The notes below the pieces were generated by a model that did no database searches, was not told the origin of the DNA, and saw only the letters and a list, made by a program, of their open reading frames with translations. DNA of 39,634 nucleotides, from NCBI GenBank assembly GCA_028066595.1, contig JALCBJ010000019.1:48693-88326 (forward strand). The letters are read 5' to 3'. Position numbers and translations under genes: made by a program. Positions 1 to 8,664 of the stretch are shown in pieces (position 1 is the stretch's first letter; each line of letters begins with the position of its first letter). The stretch comes from Thermoanaerobaculia bacterium. GTDB taxonomy: Bacteria; Acidobacteriota; Thermoanaerobaculia; Multivoradales; J023.

Positions 1-93
1 CAGGAGGGTGATCGCATCGTCACCCGAGGCAACGAACGCTTGATGCCCGGCGCCGCCGTGGCTGTCTCGGCCGTGGAATACGGTGAGCCATGA
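1..93 (+). CDS. C-terminal end of an RND efflux periplasmic adaptor (partial)
   Basis: An open frame enters from the left edge and ends at the TGA at 91-93. The last 30 residues contain the stretch GDRIVTRGNERLMPGAAV, which resembles the final beta-barrel strand of HlyD/AcrA-type membrane fusion proteins, where 'G..VV..G...L..G..V' is usual. Its stop overlaps the start of the RND pump gene (ATGA at 90-93), so the two are almost certainly translated together. The adaptor would link the inner-membrane pump to an outer-membrane channel. Only the tail is visible, so the family call rests on this short motif and on the neighbour. Confidence 0.7.
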   Translation, partial: QEGDRIVTRGNERLMPGAAVAVSAVEYGEP

Positions 94-3000
94 AGGTCAT
101 CGAAGAAGCGATTCGATCTCCAGTCAAGACCGCGGTGGCTGTGCTCTTGCTATCGCTGTTTGGCCTGATCGCCGTCTTTCAGATTCCGGTGCAGCTGACT
201 CCGACGGTCGAGGAACCCCAGATCACGGTGCAGACTTTCTGGCCGGGAGCTAGCCCGGCCGAAATCGAGCGGGAAATCGTCGACGAGCAGGAGGAACAGC
301 TCAAGGGGCTGGACGGGCTGGTCAAGATGAGCAGCTCGAGCCAGGACAGCACCGGGACGATCAATCTTCTGTTCGAAGTCGGCAGCGACAAAAATGCCAA
401 CCTGCTCCGGGTCTCCAATCGCCTAGAGCAGGTGCCGGTCTATCCGTCGGAAGCCCAGAAGCCGATCATCCTGACGTCGGACCCCAATCAGAACGCCCTG
501 GCCTGGATGATCCTGGTGCCCAGTGGCGAGACTCCCTTCGCCGACGAGATCTGGACGCTCCACGACTTCGTGGACGATCACATCAAACCGGCCCTCGAAC
601 GGGTGCCGGGAGTTTCTCAGTCCGCCTTCTTCGGTGGTCGCGAGCGGGAGATGCAGGTGATCGTCGATCCGGCGAACCTGGCGAACCATCAGGTGGCCTT
701 GACCGACCTGGCCGCGGCGATCGACCGGGAGAACCGGAACTTCAGCGGCGGCGACTTTTCTGAGGGCAAGCGCCGATACGTCGTTCGCACCATCGGTGAA
801 TACGGCTCGCCCGAAGAAATCGGCGAGTTGGTAGTAGTGATCCGGGACGGCGTACCGATCCGTGTCCGTGATCTCGCCGAGGTACGTCTCGATTATCGGA
901 AGCCTCAGGCGAAGATCTTCTACCGCGGCGACCAGATGATGGCCATCAATGTCATCAGAGAGCCGGGGGCGAACATCCTCGACGTGATGGACGGCGTTCG
1001 CGAGACCGTAGCCAGTTTGAATCGCGAGCTCCTTTCAGACAACGGCTTGAAACTCCAACTGGTCTTCGATCAGACCGACTACGTCCACAGCGCGATCGGG
1101 CTGGTGCAGCAGAGCTTGGTCATCGGCAGCATCTTGGCGGTCATCGCTCTCTTGCTGTTTCTACGCAGCCGCACCAGTACGTTCATCGTTGCGGCCGCGA
1201 TCCCCATCAGCGTCGTCGGCACCTTTCTCGTCCTGAAGCTGCTTGGCCGCACCTTGAACGTGATCTCGCTAGCCGGTTTGGCGTTTGCCGTCGGTATGGT
1301 CGTCGACAACTCCATCGTGGTTCTGGAGAACATCTACCGCCATCGCCAGATGGGAAAGAGTCGTCGGCGCGCAGCACACGACGGAGCCGTGGAGGTCTGG
1401 GGTGCCGTCCTGGCCAGCACCCTGACCACCGTCGCCGTATTCCTGCCGATCCTCTTTGTGGAGGAGGAGGCGGGGCAGCTCTTTCGGGATATCGCGTTGG
1501 CGATCAGTAGCGGCGTCAGCTTCAGCTTGCTGGTCGCGATGACCGTGATTCCCAGCCTCTCGGCCAAGATTCTCGATACCGCGAATGAGCCGGAGGCTAA
1601 CGAAGAAGATCCCGAGGAGGCAGAGTCCCGATCGTTCCAGAATCTCTGGGGTTGGAGCTCGAAGGTCGGGAAGATCGCTGACTCCATCGCCGCGAGCGTG
1701 GGCTGGATCTGTCGAACGACCACTCGCAGGCTGATGGTCGTCGGGTCCTTCACTCTAGCCTCCGTTCTATTCTCGGTGATGCTGATGCCGAAGGCGGAAT
1801 ACCTTCCCCTCGGCAATATGAATTTCGTCTTCGGTTTTGCACTGCCTCCGCCGGGCTACAACCTCGAAGAAGTGGCGAAGTTCAACGAGATCTACGAAGC
1901 TGAATTGTCCTCCTCCTGGGAAGCCAGCGGCGAAGACGCGGTCTCGCTGCCGGGCGGCGGGATGGAACAGTTCTTCTTCGGCGTGTTCGCTCAACAGGCG
2001 TTCATGGGTGCCAAGTCGCGCGACCCCCTGCGGGCGCGGGAGCTGGTCGACCAGATCCAGCAGGTGAATCAGCAGCTCCAGGGCACCATCGCGTTCGTCT
2101 CACAAGCTTCCCTCTTCTCCAGCGGCTTTGGTGAGGGACGCAACATCGACGTCGAGATCACCGGCCCCGAGCTGGAACGGTTGATCCAGCTCGGGACCCA
2201 GGTCCTGATAAGCGCCGGACAGGTGCTGCCCGGGGCGCAAGCCATGCCGATTCCAGGGCTCGATCTGGGAAATCCGGAGCTCCGGGTTCGCACGGATCGT
2301 CTGCGATCGGCAGAACTCGGCGTCTCGAACCGGGACCTCGCGTTCACCGTCGATGCGCTGGTCGACGGCGCCAAGGCCAGCGACTATCGCCACCACGGCC
2401 GCGAGCTCGACCTGGTCATCAAGTCGAAGGAGACCTTCGCGCACCGGACCCACCTACTCGAACAGATTCCGGTTTCGACACCTGATGGACAGCTGGTTAC
2501 CTTGGGCTCGCTAGCGGAAGTCGAGCTGGTCAACGGGCCGGTCCAGATCGACCATCGGGAACGCCAGCGGACCATCACGATCCGAGTCACCCCTCCGGAC
2601 GAGGTGCCGCTGCAGCAAGCGATGGAACGGATCGACAGCGACATCTTGCAGCCGATGCGCAGTGAGGGTGTCCTGGGTGGACTCTATCGAGTGACCTATT
2701 CCGGTAGCGCCGACAAGCTCACGAAGACCCGCCGGGCGCTGCAGTGGAATCTGTTGCTCGCCATCGTCATCACCTACCTGCTCATGGCGGCGTTGTTCGA
2801 GAGTTTCCTCTACCCCTTCGTCATTCTGTTCAGTGTCCCCCTCGCCGCGCTCGGCGGCTTCCTGGGGCTGGGTTTGCTCAACGTCTTCACCTATCAGGCG
2901 CTAGACGTGTTGACGATGCTCGGCTTCATCATTCTGATCGGGACCGTGGTGAACAACGCGATCTTGATCGTCCACCAGACACTCAACCATATCCGCCGCG

Positions 3001-3299
3001 ACGGCATGAACCCGAAGGATGCCATCCAGGAATCGACTCGAACTCGTGTCCGCCCCATCTTCATGAGCGTGTCGACGAGCCTCTCAGGAATGCTGCCGTT
3101 GGTGCTCTTCCCCGGTGCGGGTTCGGAGCTCTACCGGGGCCTCGGCAGTGTCGTCGTCGGCGGCCTCGCCGTGTCCACGGTCTTCACGCTGTTCCTGGTC
3201 CCCGCGCTCCTCAGCCTCGTCCTGGAGGCCAAGGAAGCGCTCATCGCCCGGCGGGCCCGCAGACGCGGCAGCGACCAGGAACCGGCGCCGGCGGTCTGA
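90..3299 (+). CDS. RND superfamily efflux pump, inner-membrane permease (AcrB/HAE1-like)
   Basis: The 1069-residue protein has the full length of an AcrB-type proton-driven exporter. It starts with a short cytoplasmic helix and a first membrane segment (about residues 13-33). Next come a large periplasmic domain, a bundle of membrane helices (about 340-500), a second periplasmic domain (about 590-870) and a final bundle (about 880-1040). The TM4 motif reads GMVVDNSIVVLEN and the TM10 motif GTVVNNAILIV. Compared with AcrB, the second aspartate of the proton relay (D408) is Asn and the TM10 lysine (K940) is Asn, so the relay differs from AcrB. The ATG overlaps the stop of the adaptor gene, marking a two-gene efflux operon. 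The substrate cannot be told from sequence; drugs, lipids or metals are all possible. No outer-membrane channel gene is visible in the window. Confidence 0.93.
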   Translation: MKVIEEAIRSPVKTAVAVLLLSLFGLIAVFQIPVQLTPTVEEPQITVQTFWPGASPAEIEREIVDEQEEQLKGLDGLVKMSSSSQDSTGTINLLFEVGSDKNANLLRVSNRLEQVPVYPSEAQKPIILTSDPNQNALAWMILVPSGETPFADEIWTLHDFVDDHIKPALERVPGVSQSAFFGGREREMQVIVDPANLANHQVALTDLAAAIDRENRNFSGGDFSEGKRRYVVRTIGEYGSPEEIGELVVVIRDGVPIRVRDLAEVRLDYRKPQAKIFYRGDQMMAINVIREPGANILDVMDGVRETVASLNRELLSDNGLKLQLVFDQTDYVHSAIGLVQQSLVIGSILAVIALLLFLRSRTSTFIVAAAIPISVVGTFLVLKLLGRTLNVISLAGLAFAVGMVVDNSIVVLENIYRHRQMGKSRRRAAHDGAVEVWGAVLASTLTTVAVFLPILFVEEEAGQLFRDIALAISSGVSFSLLVAMTVIPSLSAKILDTANEPEANEEDPEEAESRSFQNLWGWSSKVGKIADSIAASVGWICRTTTRRLMVVGSFTLASVLFSVMLMPKAEYLPLGNMNFVFGFALPPPGYNLEEVAKFNEIYEAELSSSWEASGEDAVSLPGGGMEQFFFGVFAQQAFMGAKSRDPLRARELVDQIQQVNQQLQGTIAFVSQASLFSSGFGEGRNIDVEITGPELERLIQLGTQVLISAGQVLPGAQAMPIPGLDLGNPELRVRTDRLRSAELGVSNRDLAFTVDALVDGAKASDYRHHGRELDLVIKSKETFAHRTHLLEQIPVSTPDGQLVTLGSLAEVELVNGPVQIDHRERQRTITIRVTPPDEVPLQQAMERIDSDILQPMRSEGVLGGLYRVTYSGSADKLTKTRRALQWNLLLAIVITYLLMAALFESFLYPFVILFSVPLAALGGFLGLGLLNVFTYQALDVLTMLGFIILIGTVVNNAILIVHQTLNHIRRDGMNPKDAIQESTRTRVRPIFMSVSTSLSGMLPLVLFPGAGSELYRGLGSVVVGGLAVSTVFTLFLVPALLSLVLEAKEALIARRARRRGSDQEPAPAV

Positions 3300-3455
3300 A
3301 GGCGCGACACCTCAGACTACACGTGGCGGCATCCCTGGTCACGAATCGCAGCCTATTGCGCGTCGTAGTATCGCCTTGCTGCGTCTACAGGCGACGTGTC
3401 TTCTATCGGACCATCGCAGTAGAGTTCACCCCCATCTCAGAAAGGATCTCTCAGG

Positions 3456-5327
3456 ATGCACCACATTCCCAGCAGGACACGTTCGTCTGCTATCGCAATA
3501 TTGATCATCGCGTTGATCGCTGGCCCGGCTGTCCTGGCACAGGAAGTCGATCGCGAGTCGCTGGAAGCGTTCATCGCTGAGCGCTCGGCCGATGTTTCGT
3601 GGGATCGCGATGCAGTCGAGGCGAAAGCCGCTCGACTCGGCCTGCCTTCGAGGGTTCTGACCTCGAACGGCAGCGAAGCGGCTCTGATCGGCTTCAACGA
3701 GACCGACGGTCGCCCCCTCTACTACATCACCCACAACCTGAACGCCGCACGCACCGTGTCGACCGACAAGGTCTGGCTCGGCGGCGGTGAAGGGCTCGAA
3801 CTCGACGGAACCGGCCAGGTGCTCGGCGAATGGGACGGCGGCAATATCCGCGATACCCATCAGGAGCTCACCGGACGAATCACCAATCTGGATGGCTCTG
3901 GTTTCAGTAGTCACGCCACCCACGTTGCAGGAACGATGATCGCTACCGGCGTCAATGCCTCTGCTCAAGGAATGAGCTACATGGCTACCATCCGTGGCTA
4001 TGACTTCTTCGACGACGAAATGGAGATGGCCGCCGAACAGCTGGAAGCGAATCCCATCAGTATCTCGAATCACTCCTACGGTTTCATCAGCGGTTGGGAC
4101 TCCGGCAGCTTTGGTTGCCCGAATGGCGCCGACCCGCAGCCCTACTGGTTTGGTGACGTCAGTATAAGCACCGAGGAGGACATCAGTTTTGGCTACTATG
4201 GCGGCGCATCGGCGACCTGGGACCAGATCACCTATGACTCCCCTTACTACCTACCGGTGAAGTCAGCAGGCAATGACCGCAACGACACCGCTCCTGGCGG
4301 CACCTTCTGTCATTGGGACGGCACACTGAACGATGGCGATGGCGGTTGGGTCGAGTCGAACGATACCCATCCCGGCGATGGCGTCGCCGACGGCGGCTAC
4401 GACAGCCTGGGCGGCGGTGCCGGATCGGCCAAGAACAACCTGACCATCGGCGCGATCAACGACATACCCGGTGGCTATACCCAGCCGTCGGACGTCGTGA
4501 TGTCGAGCTTCAGCGGTTGGGGCCCGACCGACGACGGCCGGATCAAACCCGATCTGGTGGCCAACGGCGTCGCACTGACCTCGTCGACGGCGACCAGCAA
4601 CATCTCCTACGGTTCGTTCAGCGGCACCTCGATGTCGACCCCCAATACCTCTGGATCGTTGGGCCTGCTCAATCAGCACAGTCAGAATCTCCACGGCTCG
4701 CTGTTCAAAGCCGCCACCATGAAAGCGCTGGTGATCAATACTGCCGACGAGGCCGGGAGCACCCCGGGTCCGGACTACAGCTTCGGCTGGGGTCTGCTCA
4801 ACACCGCCTCCGCGGCCGCCGCGTTATCCAACGCGACTCCACCGTCGTCGGTGCGTGGAGCCATCCCGCTCGTGTATTCGAACGTTCTCGAGGTTACTCT
4901 GGCGGATTCTGCGACCCTCGAGTATCAGGTGCAGAGCAATGGCACTGCGCCGTTGAAAGTGACCATCGCCTGGACCGACCCACCAGGCGCGGTGCCGGCG
5001 GCGACGATGATCGATCCGCCGGACGCGATTCTGGTCAACGACCTCGATCTACGGATCGAGGGACCCGACACCACCATCTACGAGCCCTGGGTACTCGATC
5101 CGTCGTCACCATCGAGCGCCGCGTCCACCGGTGACAACTTTCGTGACAACGTCGAGCAGATCTGGATCGAGAACCCAAATGCCGGCATCTACACCCTGAC
5201 GATCACGCACAAGGGCTCGCTGCAGGACTCGGATCCACAGGACGTCGGCCTGGTCGTCACCGGCAATATCGTCGACATAGAGATCTTCTCCGACGGCTTC
5301 GAGACAGGCGACACCACCGCCTGGTAG
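3456..5327 (+). CDS. Secreted S8 family serine protease (subtilase) with C-terminal DGFETG tail
   Basis: The 623-residue protein begins with a signal peptide (basic start, hydrophobic run to AGPAVLAQ near residue 29). The catalytic triad can be placed: Asp127 in GEWDGG, His153 in HATHVAGTM (usual motif HGTHVAGT, so Gly is Ala here), and Ser392 in GTSMSTP. Asn273 in SAGND is the probable oxyanion residue. After the protease domain comes a beta-rich domain (about 460-600) resembling the proprotein-convertase-like region that often follows subtilases. The chain ends IFSDGFETGDTTAW, a tail shared with other secreted proteins here. The start at 3456 precedes a proper signal peptide and has AGAAAGGAT upstream. 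The gene stands alone and is followed by a large hairpin. It probably degrades protein outside the cell or at the surface. Confidence 0.93.
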   Translation: MHHIPSRTRSSAIAILIIALIAGPAVLAQEVDRESLEAFIAERSADVSWDRDAVEAKAARLGLPSRVLTSNGSEAALIGFNETDGRPLYYITHNLNAARTVSTDKVWLGGGEGLELDGTGQVLGEWDGGNIRDTHQELTGRITNLDGSGFSSHATHVAGTMIATGVNASAQGMSYMATIRGYDFFDDEMEMAAEQLEANPISISNHSYGFISGWDSGSFGCPNGADPQPYWFGDVSISTEEDISFGYYGGASATWDQITYDSPYYLPVKSAGNDRNDTAPGGTFCHWDGTLNDGDGGWVESNDTHPGDGVADGGYDSLGGGAGSAKNNLTIGAINDIPGGYTQPSDVVMSSFSGWGPTDDGRIKPDLVANGVALTSSTATSNISYGSFSGTSMSTPNTSGSLGLLNQHSQNLHGSLFKAATMKALVINTADEAGSTPGPDYSFGWGLLNTASAAAALSNATPPSSVRGAIPLVYSNVLEVTLADSATLEYQVQSNGTAPLKVTIAWTDPPGAVPAATMIDPPDAILVNDLDLRIEGPDTTIYEPWVLDPSSPSSAASTGDNFRDNVEQIWIENPNAGIYTLTITHKGSLQDSDPQDVGLVVTGNIVDIEIFSDGFETGDTTAW

Positions 5328-5357
5328 GGCTCTGTCGAGCCCGTTGGATGGGTCACG

Positions 5358-5443
5358 ACGACTCTGTTCGGCCTCCCGCTCGTCCCCTACCCGCCGGCGT
5401 CGCGCCGGCGGGCGCCGCGGCATCGGAGGCCCAACAGAGTCGT
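5358..5443. terminator. Large two-part hairpin between convergent genes
   Basis: The outer arms 5358-5376 and 5425-5443 are complementary over 19 positions with one mismatch. Inside them lies a second perfect 9-bp stem (5391-5399 with 5403-5411, CCGCCGGCG) closed by a 3-base loop. It lies between the subtilase stop (5327, plus) and the permease stop (5489, minus), where a bidirectional terminator would be expected. There is no clear T-run, and it is far longer than a usual terminator, so a REP/MITE-like dispersed palindrome is a real alternative. Confidence 0.55.
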
Positions 5444-5488
5444 TCCGCACCACCAGACGTCAGGCGTCGGGGAGCTCGCGAAGCTCCC

Positions 5489-6274
5489 TCAGGTCCTCTG
5501 CAGCGTGGCGAGTGCGTCGACCCTCGACGCCCGTATGGCCGGCAACCATCCAGCTAGCGCGGCAACGGCAAAGAGGATCGATGGTGCGAGCAGCACCGTT
5601 GATAGATCCGATCCTTCGATTCCGAAGAGCATGGACGCAATCAAGCGTGCAACCACGAGCGAAGTGCCAACGCCCACTATGGAACCCACTCCCGACAGAG
5701 CCAGAGTTCGACCGAGAACCCGCCACCTGATCCCGTGGACGGACTCACCCAGAGCCATGCGGATCGCAATCTCCTTTTGACGTTCTGCGACCGTGTACGA
5801 CAGCACGCCGTAGATTCCGAGAGCAGCCAGAAGCAAGGCAACCGAGGCAAAACCGGTGAGGAGAGACAAAGTGAATCGTCGTGGAGAGACCGCCCGCTCG
5901 ACGACGCTGTCCAGTGTGCGTACGTCGTTCGTGGCCATCGAGGAGTCGACCCGACCGATCGCTGCCGCGACCGACGAGCGAATCGATTCCAGAGGGACTC
6001 CTGAGCGCACGACGAGATCGAGAGTTTCGTAGTCGTCGGTCTGGGACATGGGTAAGTAGAGCTGAAAGCCGGACCCCTTCTCGAGCGCCAGGTGTTTGAT
6101 GTCCGCAACGACGCCTACGACACGAAACTCGCTACTCACCGCGATCGTCCGACCTACCGCGTCCCCTCCGGGAAACAGCAACTCAGCAGCGCTCTCGTTG
6201 ATCACGGCCACCAGTTCGGAGTCGACCGTATCGGACGTCTGGAACCGGCGGCCGGCCATCAGCGGTATGGCCAT
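5489..6274 (-). CDS. ABC-type permease (MacB/FtsX, ADOP-like), C-terminal fragment after a frameshift
   Basis: This 261-residue frame carries the second half of the second permease unit. It opens with MAIPLMAGRRF, which in this family normally lies inside the second periplasmic MacB-PCD domain just after '..YF.T'. It then has three or four membrane helices of an FtsX domain, including the cytoplasmic loop ERQKEIAIRMALGES. It continues the product of the upstream frame (6259-8166). Reading its frame just upstream of the ATG gives VDRDYFETM, the expected preceding sequence, so the ATG at 6274 is probably an internal Met rather than a true start. The two frames join if one base is added around 6265-6275. 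This is either a real frameshift mutation or an assembly error. Confidence 0.8.
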   Translation of the reverse strand: MAIPLMAGRRFQTSDTVDSELVAVINESAAELLFPGGDAVGRTIAVSSEFRVVGVVADIKHLALEKGSGFQLYLPMSQTDDYETLDLVVRSGVPLESIRSSVAAAIGRVDSSMATNDVRTLDSVVERAVSPRRFTLSLLTGFASVALLLAALGIYGVLSYTVAERQKEIAIRMALGESVHGIRWRVLGRTLALSGVGSIVGVGTSLVVARLIASMLFGIEGSDLSTVLLAPSILFAVAALAGWLPAIRASRVDALATLQRT

Positions 6275-8166
6275 CGTCTCGAAGTAGTCTCGATCGACGA
6301 TATGGGAAACATATTCGGCTGTTCTCCGGGTGCGAACTCACGACCTGGAACATCGACGCTCCACTCACGATTGATACCGAGCGGAATCGCGTCGGTGAGT
6401 CCGACCGCCACTACGCCTGGAGAACTCGAAACTTCCCGGGTGATCGACTCGAAGAATGCCGTGTGGGCCTGAATGCTGTCGAACTCCCTCTCCGTGTCGA
6501 TAGACCAGGCCGCCAGGCTGTCGGGCTCGAATCCGAGATCGACGTCGAGAACCTTCAGGAAGCTCTGCATCAGCAAGCCGCCCTGGACGAGGAGTATGCA
6601 GGCGATCGCGATCTCCGCGACGACCAGGCATTCACGTAGCCAACGGCTTCGGAGGCTCGAGGTCAAGGAGCGGCTGGTGGCGCGAATCTCATCGGCTGGG
6701 CCTGCCTTCGAGGTCTGGAGGGCGGGTAGCACGCCGAATACGATGCCAGCGCACGTGGCCAGGATGCATGAAAAGAACAGGGCCCATCCGTCCACCCGTA
6801 CACTGGCCAGCATTGGGATTGCGACGGCTGTGCTGGTCGCGACCGAGCGAGTGATGAGCACCGCCAGCCCCACGCCCACTAGCGCACCGCACGCCGCCAG
6901 GAGCACGCTTTCGATGAGCATCTGCCGGACGAGTCGCCCGCGCGGTGCGCCCAGCGCCGTTCGCAGCATCATCTCCTTTCGCCGATGAATGCCCTTGGAC
7001 AAGAGCAAGCTCGTCAGGTTGGCGCAGACGATCAGCATGATCGCGGCCGATGCTGCACCCAGGAGAAGAAGCGGTTCTTGATGTCCGCCCGAGATGGGCT
7101 CTCGTAGGGGCGACATCTGTGCCGTGAGGCCCCAGCGCTCTGGGTACTCCTGCTTCAAGTTTTCCAACGCCACAGATAGCTCGGCTCGAGCGTCCGCGAT
7201 AGTCGAACCAGGTACCAGGCGGCCGATCATGGACACCGTGTTGCCCCAGCTATCGGTCTCATCATCTACCGGGAACGTCGTCAGCAGATCGACCCGCGAG
7301 CTCGGACTGAAGATCGAAGAAAAGTCGAAGTCAGGCGGCAAGATACCGATGACCGTGCTCGGCGCTCCGTTGATCGTCACCACATCGCCGACCAGCGCGG
7401 GATCGCCACCGAACGTCTGACGCCATGCCGCGTGGGTGAGGATGATCGACGAGTCGTCCCACAACCTCCCCTCTTCTTCGGTGAAGCTCCGACCCAGCAT
7501 CGGTTCGATGCCCAACACGTCGAGAAAATCGTGGGTCACCCCAACTCCCGCCAGACGAACGGGCTCCCCTCGGCCGGCCAGAGTGTAGCTTTCCTGTTCG
7601 AAGAAGGCGTTGTAGCCCGCGACGTCCTGCATTGTCGACAGGCGTTGTCGGAAGTCTCGGAGGTTGCTGGTTCTTGACGTGACGGCCGATCGACCGCCCT
7701 TGCCCGTGTTGGAGATCCACACCAGCCGATCCGGCTCCTCGAACGGTAGCGGTTTGAGGAGCAGAGGGCTCATGACGCTGAACACCGCCGTGGTCGCGCC
7801 GATACCAAGCCCGACGATCAACGTAGAGAAGGTAACTAGCCCGAGGTCCGAGCGTAGAGCGCGCACCGCGTAGCGTGCGTCCGAAACGAATCCCTTGAGT
7901 GACAGTGCTTCGATCACCGGATGAGTCTCCTGCGCCCTATCGGGCTCCTGGAACGGTTGGAATATTCGCTCGAGCCACATGCCGACAGCGAGTGTCGTGG
8001 CCTCCCGCCAGTACCACCACCGGGCCCGCGTAGGCCCATGGTCTCGAAGCACCCGATAGAAGTCTTCCAGCAGGTCGCCGAGGATGCTGCTTCCCGCCGG
8101 ATGCCGGGAGACGGCACAAGCGAGCCAACGTCTCGGTCTGGAGGGCGGCGGTGGATGGGATGTCAT
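6259..8166 (-). CDS. ABC-type permease (MacB/FtsX, ADOP-like), N-terminal part
   Basis: This 635-residue frame has the N-terminal prefix typical of acidobacterial duplicated orphan permeases: SILGDLLEDFYRVLRDHG, then a possible helix. A first MacB-type unit follows, with TM1 near residue 108, a periplasmic domain, and three helices with the RRKEMMLRTALGAPRGR loop. A second unit begins with a helix near 515. The frame stops at 6259 shortly after NMFPISSI, in the middle of the second periplasmic domain; the rest is in the frame at 5489-6274. Together they would give a normal protein of nearly 900 residues. No ATPase gene is nearby, as is usual for 'orphan' permeases. The start overlaps the PadR stop (ATGA at 8163-8166), so the two are co-translated and PadR probably controls the operon. 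The exported substrate is unknown. Confidence 0.87.
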   Translation of the reverse strand: MTSHPPPPSRPRRWLACAVSRHPAGSSILGDLLEDFYRVLRDHGPTRARWWYWREATTLAVGMWLERIFQPFQEPDRAQETHPVIEALSLKGFVSDARYAVRALRSDLGLVTFSTLIVGLGIGATTAVFSVMSPLLLKPLPFEEPDRLVWISNTGKGGRSAVTSRTSNLRDFRQRLSTMQDVAGYNAFFEQESYTLAGRGEPVRLAGVGVTHDFLDVLGIEPMLGRSFTEEEGRLWDDSSIILTHAAWRQTFGGDPALVGDVVTINGAPSTVIGILPPDFDFSSIFSPSSRVDLLTTFPVDDETDSWGNTVSMIGRLVPGSTIADARAELSVALENLKQEYPERWGLTAQMSPLREPISGGHQEPLLLLGAASAAIMLIVCANLTSLLLSKGIHRRKEMMLRTALGAPRGRLVRQMLIESVLLAACGALVGVGLAVLITRSVATSTAVAIPMLASVRVDGWALFFSCILATCAGIVFGVLPALQTSKAGPADEIRATSRSLTSSLRSRWLRECLVVAEIAIACILLVQGGLLMQSFLKVLDVDLGFEPDSLAAWSIDTEREFDSIQAHTAFFESITREVSSSPGVVAVGLTDAIPLGINREWSVDVPGREFAPGEQPNMFPISSIETTSRRWPYR

Positions 8167-8492
8167 TCGTTCTCGCCGGTCAGCGGTTCGAGAGCGTTCA
8201 GAAAACGCAGCAGGACTTCCTGTTGACGCCTCGCCGCCGCGAGCCCCGTCGCGGTCACGTGCAAGCGTCGCATCGGATGCCCTCCTCTCTCAGGAACCCT
8301 CGACGGCTCCAGCTCCCAGCGGATCATCCCCTTCTGCTGCAGTCGATCGAGAGTTCGATAGAAGGCCCCTCGCGTCACCCGACGCTTAGCATTCCGCTCG
8401 AGATCCTCCCGTATTCGATTTGCATAGGGCTCTTCCGGCTGGCGCAAGATGGCCAGGATCACGAGCAGCTCGAAATCGCGGACTCTGCTCAA
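8163..8492 (-). CDS. PadR family transcriptional regulator
   Basis: A small winged-helix regulator. It begins LSRVRDFELLVILAILRQPEEPYANRI, the usual PadR opening, followed by RRVTRGAFYRTLDRLQQKGMI (recognition helix and wing). It ends with a helical tail (TGLAAARRQQEVLLRFLNAL) that would dimerise. I chose the TTG at 8492 (109 residues) because AAGGAG lies 10 bases before it and the protein then starts at the conserved domain. A GTG at 8555 in the same frame would add 21 unconserved residues. A TATACT box at 8560-8565 could serve as -10 and would sit just before the GTG, which also favours the later start; no convincing -35 is seen. The stop overlaps the permease start, matching the known PadR-ADOP pairing. 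Confidence 0.88.
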   Translation of the reverse strand: MSRVRDFELLVILAILRQPEEPYANRIREDLERNAKRRVTRGAFYRTLDRLQQKGMIRWELEPSRVPERGGHPMRRLHVTATGLAAARRQQEVLLRFLNALEPLTGENE

Positions 8493-8610
8493 GTGGAATG
8501 TGCTCCTTGGGGTTTGCCGGTTCAGGCTCGGCGGGCAGGTGCTCGCTCCGCTCACTCGAAGTATACAAAGGAGACTACGAGATGCCGAGTCGAAGGTTCC
8601 GCCTCAAAAG

Positions 8611-8644
8611 GAAAACCCTGCTCCGAGACCTCGGAGCAGGGTTC
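8611..8644 (-). terminator. Rho-independent terminator of the GMC gene
   Basis: A perfect 14-bp inverted repeat (8613-8626 with 8629-8642; arm AACCCTGCTCCGAG) lies about 20 bases past the GMC oxidoreductase stop. On the minus strand it is followed at once by TTTTCCTTTT. A GC-rich stem plus T-run is a standard intrinsic terminator. It separates the GMC/cytochrome operon from the PadR/permease operon downstream on the same strand. Confidence 0.85.
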
Positions 8645-8664
8645 CGGCGGGCGATTCGGCCGAG

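Noticed and set aside
2744..3580. 278-residue open frame overlapping the end of the RND gene
   Set aside because: It is rich in Arg/Pro/His, has no family pattern and lies in an alternate frame of the clear RND gene and the start of the subtilase.
6255..6280. TTTCCCA on the minus strand as a programmed -1 frameshift site
   Set aside because: A slippery heptamer must be read X-XXY-YYZ in the zero frame. Here the zero frame reads TTT-CCC-ATA, so the phase is wrong.
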